A stretch of DNA of 64,000 nt from Chlorocebus sabaeus (GCF_047675955.1 NC_132910.1:111273143-111337142); one strand, 5' to 3'. Shown: positions 9,937 to 22,600, counted from the stretch's first letter. Program-made: numbers and translations. The notes: generated by a model not told the origin, from the letters alone.

Positions 9937-12900
9937 TCTTCCTGGGAAACTACAAAGGGATGACACTGAGGAGACCCCTGAGCCAAAGGAAATAGACTAC
10001 TGCACCAATTGTCCCATGTTGGGTAACTGGTGGGGTACTGAGGTAAAGAATGGCATTGGGTTAAAGGCCCAACTTAGGGTAGTTAGAGTCTCTCCTAAGA
10101 CAGAGAGGGTTAAATGTCCCTCTCAATCAATGGCAAGGACACTTGGCCAAACTTGTGTTCAAGTCCCAACTTAGGAGGGTTAGAGTTCTTTTTAAGATTT
10201 AGGAGGTTAGAGTCCCTCTCAGTAAAGTCCCTCTTGACTAAGAACAGATTTGGAATTATGGGATGTTAACCATTTATTCTCTTTGGATTAATCTGCCTTG
10301 CACTCTTTGCTGATGGCTGTGGGTGATAGGATTAGACATGTACAGGACCACGGGAAATGAGGAGCTTTTTCTTCCCCAAATGGGGAAAACTTGAGAACTT
10401 ACAGGACTGCCGGAAAAGATGCCTTCATGACTGACAAGCAGCTGCCTGAACTTTTCAGTATCACTGCAATGGGTGGGTCTTTCTGTGGCCTCTCTGAGTT
10501 TTTTGCCTTTCCTCACCCTGCTGCATATAATATTTTTTTCTCTTTCTCTCCTATCTCTTTTCTGTATTTTCTATTACTCAAGGCAAAGATCTTGCCCAGA
10601 GACCACATACTGAAGTTCCCAGTTGGAGGTTGAAATAAAGATGACAGGGCCAAACCAGGGGCACATTTGACCCTTGCCAGTTTGATATTGGGTGCTAAAT
10701 GAAGTGGCTAATGTCTATGTTTTGTCATATGTATTCTGCTCTGGCCGGAATGAAAAATGTTTATTTGGTTACCACATGCAACCCCGTGAGCGGCATCTTG
10801 GTGATGTGTCTTGGCCCCCAGGAATGTGGTGTGTTGCACAGGGTCACTAAGGCTGCTCAGGGGAAAAAATCCCAGAAACCTGGTATGCCAGTAAAACTCT
10901 CTGTGCAAACTGGTTGAATGAATGGTAAAAATCACTGTTTATCTCCTCTGTAAAGTTTTGATTAATGGGAAAAGGATTTGTGAAGCTTATCTTAAGCTGT
11001 AACAAATCCGTTGTGCTTTGTGCTATAAATTTGTGTCTCTGTATCATTCTTCCATAAAGAGGAATACCTTAGGATAGACTACGGGCTTAGGAGCCCATAA
11101 GTCTGCTGTTCAAGATGGCCCAGCAAGCTGGTCAGTTGCAAAGTTTGCTGCAGGTTCCTAAAAAAACTAGACAAAGTTTCCTTCTAATCTTGTTTTACAT
11201 CCTTCAGAGCTTGACCTTCTACCAGCTGGCAGTACTTTCTCTTAGTCTTTGCTATCTGGAGGACAGGAATTTTGAAATTCATGTCCTAGTTAGCCCTAAA
11301 CATTGTCTTGAGCAGTTAAAAGCCTTTTCAAGCTCAAAATTGACTGCTCTAGGCTCCTTCTGGGAAAGGTAATGGGAAATGTCCAATGCTGTAGCTTAGT
11401 AGCTAAGGCTTATTGGTATTGCATGGGAGGTTACTTTTGGTAAAGTTTAAAAGTCAGAAGTATTACACATTTTGTCTGGCTAGAGATGGGTAATAAGAGA
11501 TTTAAAAGTGTTTTTCAAAAGAGTGCTATGGTTAAAATCAACTTAATTAAAAGCAGATGTTCAAGCTCTAACAACCCTGGACTCCTTGTGAAAAACAGGT
11601 GAGGCACCACAGACCCAGTTTTGGGAAAAGCCTCTGCTTTCCTCATGAAACCCCAGGAATTGAAAGTAGATAGATCTCTCTCAAAAACTAAGTCTCTGTT
11701 CATTTTTGCATTGCATTATCTGAAGCTTTCAAATTTTGGGGTCATCAGAAATTACTTTGCATTATGCTTGCACTTTGGTGCATGATAACTAAGTAGAAAA
11801 TATGCCTTTGGGGATAGCTAATGGCAGTTATGGGGCAATATGCATCTTTTTGCATGTTTGGATCAGAGAAGCATGCTCTTAGCCACCTAGAAGCTATGGA
11901 AATGTCCCCAGCCTGCACTGAGAGATAAGACTCCTAGAGGAGATGGGCTGATTCCCTCTGTTTGGGATTCAGGAACTGGTATAAAAACGAGACCCTGAAT
12001 TTTGGGGAATCTGTTTTGCCTTCCAGCTGTGCCTGCTTATTAGGCCATGGACACTATACGCTTTAAAGAGAAACATAAAAACTGGAAAATGAAAAATCTT
12101 GCAAGTACTGGATCTTTTTCTGTCTGTGTGCTTATATGTGTTATATGTGTGATATTTATATATGAAAGAACTTTGACTCATTGGTTCAAAAATAAAAAGG
12201 GCTTAAATCCAATATTTTGTCTGAAAAGCAAAAAGAATATAATACCTTTAAGTTCACATGACTTTAGTAATCTTTGGGGAATAAAAACAGTTTTAAATGC
12301 AAGGTGTGTAAGGAAAATGAAATTTAGTTTCAGTAAAAGATTATAAGAAGGCATGGGAATGTGGATTTTAAAGGGTTAAAGGATTGTTTTAAGTTACATG
12401 AAAGATGAAGGTTTGAACAAGTTATGGAAGATTTGTGAAAAATTAATCTTTTAAAAGAAATATGTGTGTGAACATACTGGCTAAAGTTAAAGACACAGTA
12501 TTTGGTTTTTCTGTATATTGAACAAAGGAATAAAAGAAAAACAGTTATTTTTAGGGCACTGATCTGCTCTTTAACATAAAATTTTAAAGGGTTATTCAAA
12601 AAGTGTTTATGAGACTCTTATGGTAAGACATTAAAATTGAATAGATTTGTCTACAAGATTTTATTAAGAATTGTTGTTGGCTGGGTATGGTTGCTCATGC
12701 CTGTAATCCCAGCACTTCGGGTGGGTGAGGTGGGTGGATCATGAGGTCAAGGGATTGAGACCATCCTGGCTAATAATGGTGAAACCCCATCTCTACCAAA
12801 AGTCCTAAAAATTAGCCAGGGGTGGTGGCATGCACCTGTAGTCCCAGCTACTCAGGAGACTGAGGCAGGAGAATCACTTGAATCTGGGAGGCAGAGGTTT

Positions 12901-12959
12901 CAGTGAGCCAAGATCGCACCACTGCACTCCAGTCTGGGTGACAGAATGAAACTTCATCT

Positions 12960-12993
<34 letters not shown>

Positions 12994-14932
12994 GGGTTGA
13001 CATGAATAGTAGACTAATGCAAAGGCAAATTTCAAATATCCCTTGAACAAGATATTCATGTAATATTTTTAAAAATGAAATATTTTTGATTGCCTTTTGA
13101 ATAAACTCAGGAAAAATAAGGAAAAAAAGAGACAAATTGTCTGGAAAGTTAAGTCTTCCCTCTATTAATGAGTAAATATTTTTGCCTTAAAGTTTTTGCA
13201 TTATAATTCTGGCTAAATGAATAAAATAGTGTTTGGCTTTCTTTGGGGTGTGTTTGTATAAAAACGTTATTGGTATGTGTTCCAAAATTAGGAAACTTCT
13301 GTAATTCCGATAAGACTTAATGTACAGAATGTTATTAATAATTATAATTGTTACGTAAAATTGCTGTATCCAATAGAAGTAACCAAATTCCTAGTCAAGT
13401 GTGGCTTTAATAGTGACTGTCCTAACAAAAACTTTTGTTATCCACAATTTTTGTCTTGTTTCGATCCTCTCCATAAAGTGGCTTATAATCAGCTATAGGA
13501 CTTTGGCAGGTGCTCTTATATGCAGATTTCTGATAAGTTTGGAGATTGTGACATCAGAATAGAAGAAAAAACTTCCAGTACTCATGTAGAGCTGAAATGT
13601 TCATGCATATCAAGGAGGACCAGAGATAACTGCAGGGACTAAACTAATAGACAACTGAAACAATCTTTTTTGACTTTCTGCTTAAAATGTTGCTGATCCT
13701 TTGTTTTGTTTTTCATTGCCAAGAAAACTGTTCTTTTGATCTATTTACAGATTTTAACAATTGAGTAAAGTATACTCCTGTGAGCAAAATTTGGAGCATA
13801 TTTCTCTCTACCTGATTTCCCCAGGATTTGGACAGTCTTTGTGAGTGTTCTTAACTTACAGCAATAAGAATCTGTTTTCTTTTGTAATGGGACACAATTG
13901 GAGAAACTGTTTATTTTACCAAAGATTTGATTGGAATGGTGTGCTTTCCTTTAAGTAATGAAGCCTGACTTATAGAGCCAATAAAAGCCCCCTGGGAAAA
14001 ATGGCCTCATACCTTATCTATACATTCCCTGTACAGGGTTCCTGACCTCTTCATGAAATGCTAACTAAAGAATGTCTCTTTATGAGACCCAGGAGCCCCA
14101 AGCTATTTTGGGACCTCAAGAGGAGAGGACCTTACTCAACCCATAAGTATTTGAGAGTACAAACTCATGGCTGGACTCAACTTAAAAAAAAAAAAAAAAA
14201 GTCTTTTCTGATAATCCTTATGGAATAGATTTCCATTAAGCCAATTTAAAAAAGCCTATGTCAAAAATATTATTCTTACTGCACTTTATACAAAAAAATC
14301 AGGTTAAGTATGACAAATTCATCTTATCATGATTTGTCTTTAGTAAAAATGGAAGAATAGAGAGAGAAAAAAAGTTATGTTTCAAAAACTATGGCATACC
14401 AGTTATTAAATTCTAGTCTTGCCAGTTTTTGAGGGTTTTCTTCTGTAATTTAGACTGACTGCTTGTTCCTGGGCACTAACCTGTGATATCTAGCCACTGT
14501 TCAAAAGAAATAAGTGGGATGGGTAATGAAAAAATCAAGATTGGCATTTTAATTGGCATGTATTATACTCAGCTAGTGTCTCCATAGTAGCTTGGTTCCT
14601 ACAATTGCCTAGTTCATGAAGAGCTTTCTTATTTAGTTTATTTGGGATAATTTTGCTTATTTTACCTTACAGTTGTGGAATACATTGTTGTTATACTTTT
14701 TGTGTTGAAGTGCAGGATAAACTTACTGAGTGTTTTCTTAAATTGGACACTTATTAATCTTCCAGATATCACCTTTTGTCAGAGTTATGAATGGCCCTTA
14801 CCATACTGGATGGTTTCTAACTGAGTTCCTCTCTATCCTGATTACAAGAGACCCTAATGGTTAGGCAGAATTATCTTCACCCCTAATGAATCTTTGTCCA
14901 TCTACAACCCTAAGGATTAAGGGTTTCCTTGT
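9937..14932 (+). mobile_element. Provirus interior, non-coding ERV remnant
   Basis: About 5 kb lies between two LTRs of the same orientation. The stretch just after the 5' LTR is where a primer-binding site should be, but I cannot match it to a tRNA. At 10074-10230 there is a degenerate repetition of TTAGAGTCCCTCTC-like words. I looked for gag, protease, reverse transcriptase, integrase and envelope signatures in the open frames and saw none. No open frame here exceeds about 100 codons. Either the element was a non-coding passenger, as some MER4-like ERV1 groups are, or the genes have decayed beyond recognition. A complete AluY-like element (12679-12990) interrupts it. Confidence 0.62.
12679..12990 (+). 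mobile_element. AluY-like SINE
   Basis: Full-length dimeric Alu with GGCTGGGTATGG at its 5' end and the AluY-type wording GAGACCATCCTGGCTAA. The tail is a 30-base pure A run (12961-12990). It lies in the provirus interior, so it inserted after the provirus. Flanking sequence (AATTG) gives only a weak duplication. Confidence 0.88.
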
Positions 14933-14947
14933 AAAAGGGATGGGGGA
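14933..14947 (+). promoter_or_regulatory. Polypurine tract of the provirus
   Basis: AAAAGGGATGGGGGA is a near-pure purine run ending three bases before the TGTCAG start of the 3' LTR. This is where the plus-strand primer of reverse transcription lies in retroviruses. Its placement supports calling 14951-15563 the 3' LTR and fixes the plus orientation. Confidence 0.8.
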
Positions 14948-14950
14948 ATA

Positions 14951-15563
14951 TGTCAGAGGCATTTGAACCAGAGCAACTCCATCTTGAATAGGGCCTGGAC
15001 AAAATAAAGCTGAGACCTACTGGGCTTCATTCCCAGGAGGTTAGGCATTCTAAGTCACAGGATGAGATAGGAGCTTGGCACAAGGCACAGATCTCAGAGA
15101 CCTTGCTGATAAAAGGATGCAGTAGAGAAGTCAGCCAAACCCACCAAAACCAAGATGGTGATTAAAGTGACCTCTGGTAATCATCACTGCTCATTATATA
15201 CTAATCGTAATGCATTAGCAGCTAAAAGACACTCCCAACAGCGCTATGACAGTTTACAAATGGCATGCAACATCAGGAAGTTACCCTATATAGTCTAACA
15301 ACGGGAGGAACCCTTAGTTCTGGAAATTGCCCACTCGTTTCCCAGAAAACTCATTGTTTAGTATATAATCAAGCAATAACCATAAAAATAGCCAGCCTGC
15401 AACCCTCAGGGCTGCTCTGCCTAAGAATTAGCCCTTCTTCATTTCTTTACTTTCTTAATAAACTTGCTTTCCGTTTACTCTGTGGACCCACCTTGAACTC
15501 TTTCTTGCACAAGATCCAAGAATCTTCTCTTGGGGTCTGGATCAGGACTCCTTTCTGGTAACA
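14951..15563 (+). mobile_element. 3' LTR of ERV1-type provirus
   Basis: Starts TGTCAGAGGC and ends GGTAACA. AATAAA lies at 15457-15462. It is the partner of the LTR at 9317-9936, with many substitutions and several short indels between the two. The polypurine tract lies directly upstream. Family not assigned. Confidence 0.87.
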
Positions 15564-17500
15564 CTAATAGTTAAAGTAGACTGGGTAACAGGCCCAAGTG
15601 TACAGTGCTCAAAACCAGAATACTGCTTTTTCGGCTCACAAGCCACAGGGAGTACAGCACAGGGAGTAGAGCACAAGGAGGTATGATATGATTCAGGAAG
15701 TGCAATATCTTTAACACATTCCATAGAAGGTTTCTCTGAGTGTAGAATCCATTCCAATCATGGGGAAGTGGAAAAAGCTGGTGAGAGGCACATGGAGGCT
15801 TCCAAGGGCCAGGAGTAAAGGTGGCAGCTACCCTTTCCACTCACATGGAGTCTGGCTCTAGGCCCACAGAAAAGAGAAAAATCAATTTTGTTACTAACCA
15901 GGAGTCTCTTCTTAGGTATCGTCCTTTAAATCCTTATCAATATGTAGTCTTTATATATGCTACAAGCATACCAGTGGTGAATAGCACAATCCACATGGAT
16001 TAGTACATATTAAATAGATTTAAAATATCTACCAATATCACATAAGTGTGATAACAGTGAGACTCTGTTTTTAAACACCCATTCATCCTCAGTAGAACAC
16101 TCAAGGAAATATTACTCACATGGCTGTGTAATATCTCTCCTATTGCATCTTCTGTCATTTTCCTAGTTTGGAGTGGTGTATTGTTCAATTTTTGAATTAT
16201 ATGTCATATTTCCTGGAATAATCAGCTTTTCTGATGTTAATTAAACAGGCAATTTCCCTGTCAGGGCTGATATACAAATGCAAACAGTTGATATTTCTAT
16301 CACGTATAGTCTAAATCCTAGTCTTTATTTAAGAGAAATGGCATTTCTTTCTATGAGTATAGCAGTAATATTAAAATATGTGAAATTTTAGAGGTATAAC
16401 TCTTTTAAATTATAATATTCCATTAATTCAATAGAAAAGCCTTTATTAAACATATACTATGTGTCATGCACATTACAAGTCCCTGGGTTTGCAGCAGATA
16501 AATGTTTTAAGGAATTTCCAAGATAATATGAAGACAACATTATAGACTGATTAGAGAATAATATGAACACAAAATATTTAAAATATATCTGTATATCTTT
16601 TTATTTTGGGTTACTGAGGTGGGAGTGTTTTACTTACATATTTTGACAAAATAAAATAAGTAGCCTCTGCCCTAAGGATTATTTAAAAGAGTCTCCACTG
16701 CAATTACTTAAAAGTACATTATTTCCTGGAAGTAACAATATTTTTTCTACTTCAGTAAGTGTGGTTTTAGAAGTACTGTATTAAAATTTGCGGGCAGTAT
16801 GCTGGAGTCAAGCTAGACTTTTACGTTTTCCTCTGAGATAAACAAACAGAAGAATGAAAAAGATAAACAAATCAGCCAGGAAAACACAAGAGCAGTAAGA
16901 TTAAAAAGTGTGAAGTCTTATTATGTTCTTATCTTGCTGAAAGCAATATTTGGTGAAAGAGGAATTTTACATTTTTAAAAATCTCGCACTTTGAATCCAT
17001 GTAGATTCCAGATCTCATTACCTGTATCCTATACTTAAAGAGTGTAAAAAAACTTACAGGTAGGTAAAAGAAATTCTGACAAAAAAAGGTTACTACACAC
17101 CTCCACCAACACACACACATACACACTTGCAGAAAGAGATCAAGAAGAGAAGTAGAGAAATAGAAAGAGCAGACATTCTCTCCTTATCACGTTTGCGTTC
17201 CATCTGAGACAGGAAATAAATTCTGGATCTCATCTGTTTGGTGGCTCTTGGCTAAAAATATGTTTAATGGATCATTTAGAGGTAATTGTCTTCAGCAGTA
17301 CTTAAAAGAGAGAATGAAAATAATCCCTTTAGAAAGCAGGACAGGGTGCAAATGCAGGTAAAATTAGATCTTCCAAGTGAATGACATGCAGGTTCACAGA
17401 AGAAAGATATCCAACATCTATAGTAACAAGAAACATCAGTTGCCATGAGCTCATAAGCTGAGGCAGAGGGGAAGAGGTTTCTCCTTTAAAGAAGAACTAA
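15564..17500. other. AT-rich DNA; possible L2-like piece
   Basis: Mostly unrecognised. At about 16435-16505 the words ATTAAACATATACTATGTGTC and CCTGGGTTTGCAGCAGATAA resemble a decayed antisense L2 end. A short CACACA tract lies at 17105-17125. No gene is supported. Confidence 0.4.
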
Positions 17501-17514
17501 AAAATAGATGATGT
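17501..17514. repeat. L1 target-site duplication, left copy
   Basis: AAAATAGATGATGT. An identical copy follows the second A-tail at 23954-23967. The A-rich left edge (CTAAAAAATAG) fits cleavage of the T-rich opposite strand by L1 endonuclease. Confidence 0.92.
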
Positions 17515-18568
17515 TGGCGGGGGTGGAGCAAGATGGCTGAATAGGAACAGCTCCAGTCTCCAACTCCCAGTGCGAGTGACACAGAAGACCAGTGATTTCT
17601 GCATTTTCAACTGAGGTACTGGGTTCATCTCACTAGGGAGTGCCGGACAATCGGTGCTGGTCAGCTGCTGCAGCCCGACCTGCGAGAGTTGAAGCAGGGC
17701 GAGGCATCGCCTCACCTGGGAAGCACAAGGGGAAAGGGAATCCCTTTTCCTAGCCAGGGGAACTGAGACACACAACACCTGGAAAATCGGGTAACTCCCA
17801 CCCCAATACTGTGCTTTAAGCAAACAGCCACACCAGGAGATTATATCCCACATCTGCCCAGGAGGGTCCCATGCCCACGGAGCCTCCCTCATTGTTAGCA
17901 AAGCAGTCTGCCATCTAACCGCAAGGCAGCAGTGAGGCTGGGGGAGGGGCGCCCGCCATTGCTGAGGCTTAAGTAGGTAAACAAAGCCGCTGGGAAGCTC
18001 GAACTGGGTGGGGCTCACAGCAACTCAAGGAAACCTGCCTGTCTCTGTAGACTCCACCTCTGGGAACAGGGCACAGCTAAACAACAACAATCAAAAAAAA
18101 AAAAAAAAAAAGCAGCAGAAACCTCTGCAGACGCAAACGACTCTGTCTGACAGCTTTGAAGAGAGTAGTGGATCTCCCAACACGGAGGTTGAGATCTGTG
18201 AAGGGACAGACTGCCTGCTCAAGTGGGTCCCTGACCCCTGAGTAGCCTAACTGGGAGACATCCCCCACCAGCGGCAGTCTGACAGCCCACACCTCACAGG
18301 GCGGAGTACCTCCCTGAGAGGAAGCCTCCAAAGCAAGAATCAGACAGGTACACTTGCTGTTCAGCAATATTCTATCTTCTGCAGCCTCTGATGCTGACAC
18401 CCAGGCAAACAGGGTCTGGAGTGGACCTCAAGCAATCTCCAACAGACCTACAACTGAGGGCCCTGACTGTTAGAAGGAAAACTAGCAAACAGGAAGGACA
18501 CCTACACCAAAACCCCATCAGTACGTCACCATCATCATCAAAGACCAGAGGCAGATAAAACCACAAAG
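17515..18568 (+). promoter_or_regulatory. L1 5'UTR and internal promoter
   Basis: The L1 5'UTR carries the internal RNA polymerase II promoter. A YY1-type site AAGATGGCT is seen at 17530-17538, in the usual place near the start. The region is GC-richer than its surroundings. An A-run at 18091-18109 extends an ACAACAACA stretch found in older L1PA 5'UTRs. In L1 families the same region also has antisense promoter activity. Length and wording suggest it predates the 129-bp deletion found in younger L1PA3 and later elements. That last point is inference. Confidence 0.85.
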
Positions 18569-19583
18569 ATGGGGAAAAAGCAGGGCAGAAAAGCTGGAAA
18601 TTCAAAAAATAAGAGCGCATCTCCCCCGGCAAAGGAGCGCAGCACATCGCCAGCAACGGATCAAAGCTTGACGGAGAATGACTTTGACAAGATGAGAGAA
18701 GAAGGCTTCAGTCCATCAAACTTCTCAGAGTTAAAGGAGGAATTATGTACCCAGTGCAAAGAAACTAAAATCTTGAAAAAAAGTGGAAGAATTGATGGCT
18801 AGAGTAATTAATGCAGAGAAGGTCATAAACGAAATGAAAGAGATGAAAACCGTGACATGAGAAATACGTGACAAATGCACAAGCTTCAGTAACCGACTCG
18901 ATCAACTGGAAGAAAGAGTATCAGCCATTGAGGATCAAATGAACAAAATGAAGCGAGAAGAGAAACCAAAAGAAAAAAGAAGAAAAAGAAATGAACAAAG
19001 CCTGCAAGAAGTATGGGATTATGTAAAAAGACCAAATCTACATCTGACTGGGGAGCTTGAAAGTGAGGGAGAAAATGGAACCAAGTTGGAAAACACTCTT
19101 CAGGATATCATCCAGGGGAACTTCCCCAACCTAGTAGGGCAGGCCAACATTCAAATCCAGGAAATACAGAGAACGCCACAAAGATACTCCTCAAGAAGAG
19201 CAACTCCAAGACACATAATTGCCAGATTCACCAAAGTTGAAATGAAGGAAAAAATCTTAAGGGCAGCCAGAGAGAAAGGTCGGGTTACCCACAAAGGGAA
19301 GCCCATCAGACTAACAGCAGATCTCTCGGCAGAAACTCTCCAAGCCAGAAGAGAGTGGGGGCCAATATTCAACATTCTTAAAGAAAAGAATTTTAAACCC
19401 AGAATTTCATATCCAGCCAAACTAAGTTTCATAAGTGAAGGAGAAATAAAATCCTTTACAGATAAGCAAATGCTTAGAGATTTTGTCACCAGTAGGCCTG
19501 CCTTACAAGAGACCCTGAAGGAAGCACTAAACATGGAAAGGAACAACCGGTACCAGCCATTGCAAAAACATGCCAAAATGTAA
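18569..19583 (+). pseudogene. L1 ORF1 (RNA-binding protein), broken
   Basis: ORF1p is the trimeric RNA chaperone that coats L1 RNA. The ATG at 18569 follows the usual L1 context (AAAGATGGGGAAAAAG). The frame runs 77 codons, then an A-run of seven at 18776-18782 shifts it into a TAG at 18800-18802. Resuming in the shifted frame, a TGA at 18858-18860 stops it again; the CGA of related L1s suggests a CpG deamination. After that it stays open to the TAA at 19581-19583, with an ATG at 18939 about 124 codons in. This lower part keeps the end of the coiled coil, the RRM and the C-terminal domain (214 codons). The total span of 1,015 nt is one base over a 338-codon frame, matching one inserted A. Confidence 0.95.
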
Positions 19584-19637
19584 AGACCAGGAAGAAACTG
19601 CATCAACTAACGAGCAAAATAACCAGTTAATATCATA

Positions 19638-22600
19638 ATGGCAGGATCAAGTTCACACATAACAATATTAACCTTAAATGTAAATGGACTAAATGCTCCA
19701 ATTAAAAGACACAGACTGTCAAACTGGATAAAGAGTCAAGACCCATCAGTCTGCTGTATCCAGGAGACCCATCTCACATGCAGAGACATACATAGGCTCA
19801 AAATAAAGGGATGGAGGAAGATCTACCAAGCAAATGGAGAACAAAAAAAAGGAGGGGTTGCAATACTAGTCTCTGATAAAACAGACTTTAAACCATCAAA
19901 GATCAAAAGAGACAAAGAAGGCCATTACATAATGGTAAAGGGATCAATTCAACAGGAAGAACTAAGTATCCTAAATATATATGCACCCAATACAGGAGCA
20001 CCCAGATTCATAAAGCAAGTCCTTAGAGACTTACAAAGAGACTTAGACTCCCATACAATAATAATGGGAGACTTCAACACTCCACTGTCAACATTAGACA
20101 GATCAACGAGACAGAAAGTTAACAAGGATATCCAGGAATTGAACTCATCTCTGCAGCAAGCAGACCTAATAGACATCTATAGAACTCTCCACCCCAAATC
20201 AACAGAATATACATTCTTCTCAGCACCACATCGCACTTATTCCAAAATTGATCACATAATTGGAAGTAAAGCACTCCTCAGCAAATGTACAAGAACAGAA
20301 ATTATAACAAACTGTCTCTCAGACCACAAGGCAATCAAACTAGAACTCAGGACTAAGAAACTCAATCAAAACTGCTCAACTACATGGAAACTGAACAACC
20401 TGCTCCTGAATGACTACTGGGTACATAACGAAATGAAGGCAGAAATAAAGATGTTCTTTGAAACCAATGAGAACAAAGATACAACATACCAGAATCTCTG
20501 GGACACATTTAAAGCAGTGTGTAGAGGGAAATTCATAGCACTAAATGCCCACAAGAGAAAGCAGGAAAGATCTAAAATTGACACCCTAACATCACAATTA
20601 AAAGAACTAGAGAAGCAAGAGCAAACACATTAGAAAGCTAGCAGAAGGCAAGAAATAACTAAGATCAGAGCAGAACTGAAGGAGATAGAGACACAAAAAA
20701 CCCTCCAAAAAATCAATGAATCCAGGAGTTGGTTTTTTGAAAAGATCAACAAAATTGACAGACCGCTAGCAAGACTAATAAAGAAGAGAAGAGAGAAGAA
20801 TCAAATAGTTGCAGTAAAAAATGACAAAGGGGATATCACCCCCGACCCCACAGAAATACAAACTACCATCAGAGAATACTATAAACACCTCTACTCAAAT
20901 AAACTAGAAAATCTAGAAGAAATGGAAAATTTCCTGGACACTTACACTCTTCCAAGACTAAACCAGGAAGAAGTTGAATCCCTGAATAGACCAATAGCAG
21001 GCTCTGAAATTGAGACAATAATTAATAGCCTACCAACGAAAAAAGTCCAGGACCAGACGGATTCACAGCTGAATTCTACCAGAGGTACAAGGAGGAGCTG
21101 GTACCATTCCTTCTGAAACTATTCCAATCAATAGAAAAAGAGGGAATCCTCCCTAACTCATTTTATGAGGCCAACATCATCCTGATACCAAAGCCTGGCA
21201 GAGACACAACAAAAAAAGAGAATTTTAGACCAATATCCCTGATGAACATCGATGCAAAAATCCTCAATAAAATACTGGCAAACCGGATTCAGCAGCACAT
21301 CAAAAAGCTTATCCAACATGATCAGGTGGGCTTCATCCCTGGGATGCAAGGCTGGTTCAACATTCGCAAATCAATAAACATAATCCAGCATATAAACAGA
21401 ACCAAAGACAAGAACCACATGATTATCTCAATAGATGCAGAAAAGGCTTTTGACAAAATTCAACAGCCCTTCATGCTAAAAACGTTCAATAAATTCGGTA
21501 TTGATGGAACGTACCTCAAAATCATAAGAGCTATTTATGACAAACCCACAGCCAATATCATACTGAATGGGCAAACACTGGAAAAATTCCCTTTGAAAAC
21601 TGGCACAAGACAGGGATGCCCTCTCTCACCACTCCTATTCAACATAGTGTTGGAAGTTCTGGCTAGGGCAATCAGGCAAGAGAAAGAAATCAAGGGGATT
21701 CGGTTAGGAAAAGAAGAAGTCAAATTGTCCCTGTTTGCAGATGACATGATTGTATATTTAGAAAACCCCATTGTCTCAGCCCAAAATCTCCTTAAGCTGA
21801 TAAGCAACTTCAGCAAAGTCTCAGGATACAAAATTAATGTGCAAAAATCACAAGCATTCTTATACACCAGTAACAGACAAACAGAGAGCCAAATCAGGAA
21901 TGAACTTCCATTCACAATTGCTTCAAAGAGAATAAAATACCTAGGAATCCAACTTACAAGGGATGTAAAGGACCTCTTCAAGGAGAACTACAAACCACTG
22001 CTCAGTGAAATAAAAGAGGACACAAACAAATGGAAGAACATACCATGCTCATGGATAGGAAGAATCAATATCGTGAAAATGGCCATACTGCCCAAGTTTA
22101 TTTATAGATTCAATGCCATCCCCATCAAGCTACCAATGAGTTTCTTCACAGAATTGGAAAAAACTGCTTTAAAGTTCATATGGAACCAAAAAAGAGCCCG
22201 CATCTCCAAGACAATCCTAAGTCAAAAGAACAAAGCCGGAGGCATCACACTACCTGACTTCAAACCATACTACAAGGCTACAGTAACCAAAACAGCATGA
22301 TACTGGTACCAAAACCGAGATATAGACCAATGGAACAGAACAGAGTCCTCAGAAATAATACCACACATCTACAGCCATCTGATCTTTGACAAACCTGAGA
22401 GAAACAAGAAATGGGGAAAGGATTCCCTATTTAATAAATGGTGCTGGGAAAATTGGCTAGCCATAAGTAGAAAGCTGAAACTGGATCCTTTCCTTACTCC
22501 TTATATGAAAATTAATTCAAGATGGATTAGAGACTTAAATGTTAGACCTAATACCATAAAAACCCTAGAGGAAAACCTAGGTAGTACCATTCAGGACATA

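Noticed and set aside
10391..12346. Frames in the provirus interior as gag or env
   Set aside because: None exceeds about 100 codons and none shows the expected zinc knuckle, protease, RT or envelope motifs.
17497..18018. Antisense frame of 173 codons as a real gene
   Set aside because: Its start at 18018 is GTG, not ATG. It lies in the GC-rich L1 5'UTR and crosses into flanking DNA. Kept only as a check against ORF0, from the first ATG at 17892.
19151..19606. Minus-strand frame of 151 codons
   Set aside because: Shadow of L1 ORF1.
21535..21981. Minus-strand frame of 148 codons, and its twin at 39219-39500
   Set aside because: Both are shadows of L1 ORF2 on the opposite strand; the same shadow in both L1 copies shows this.
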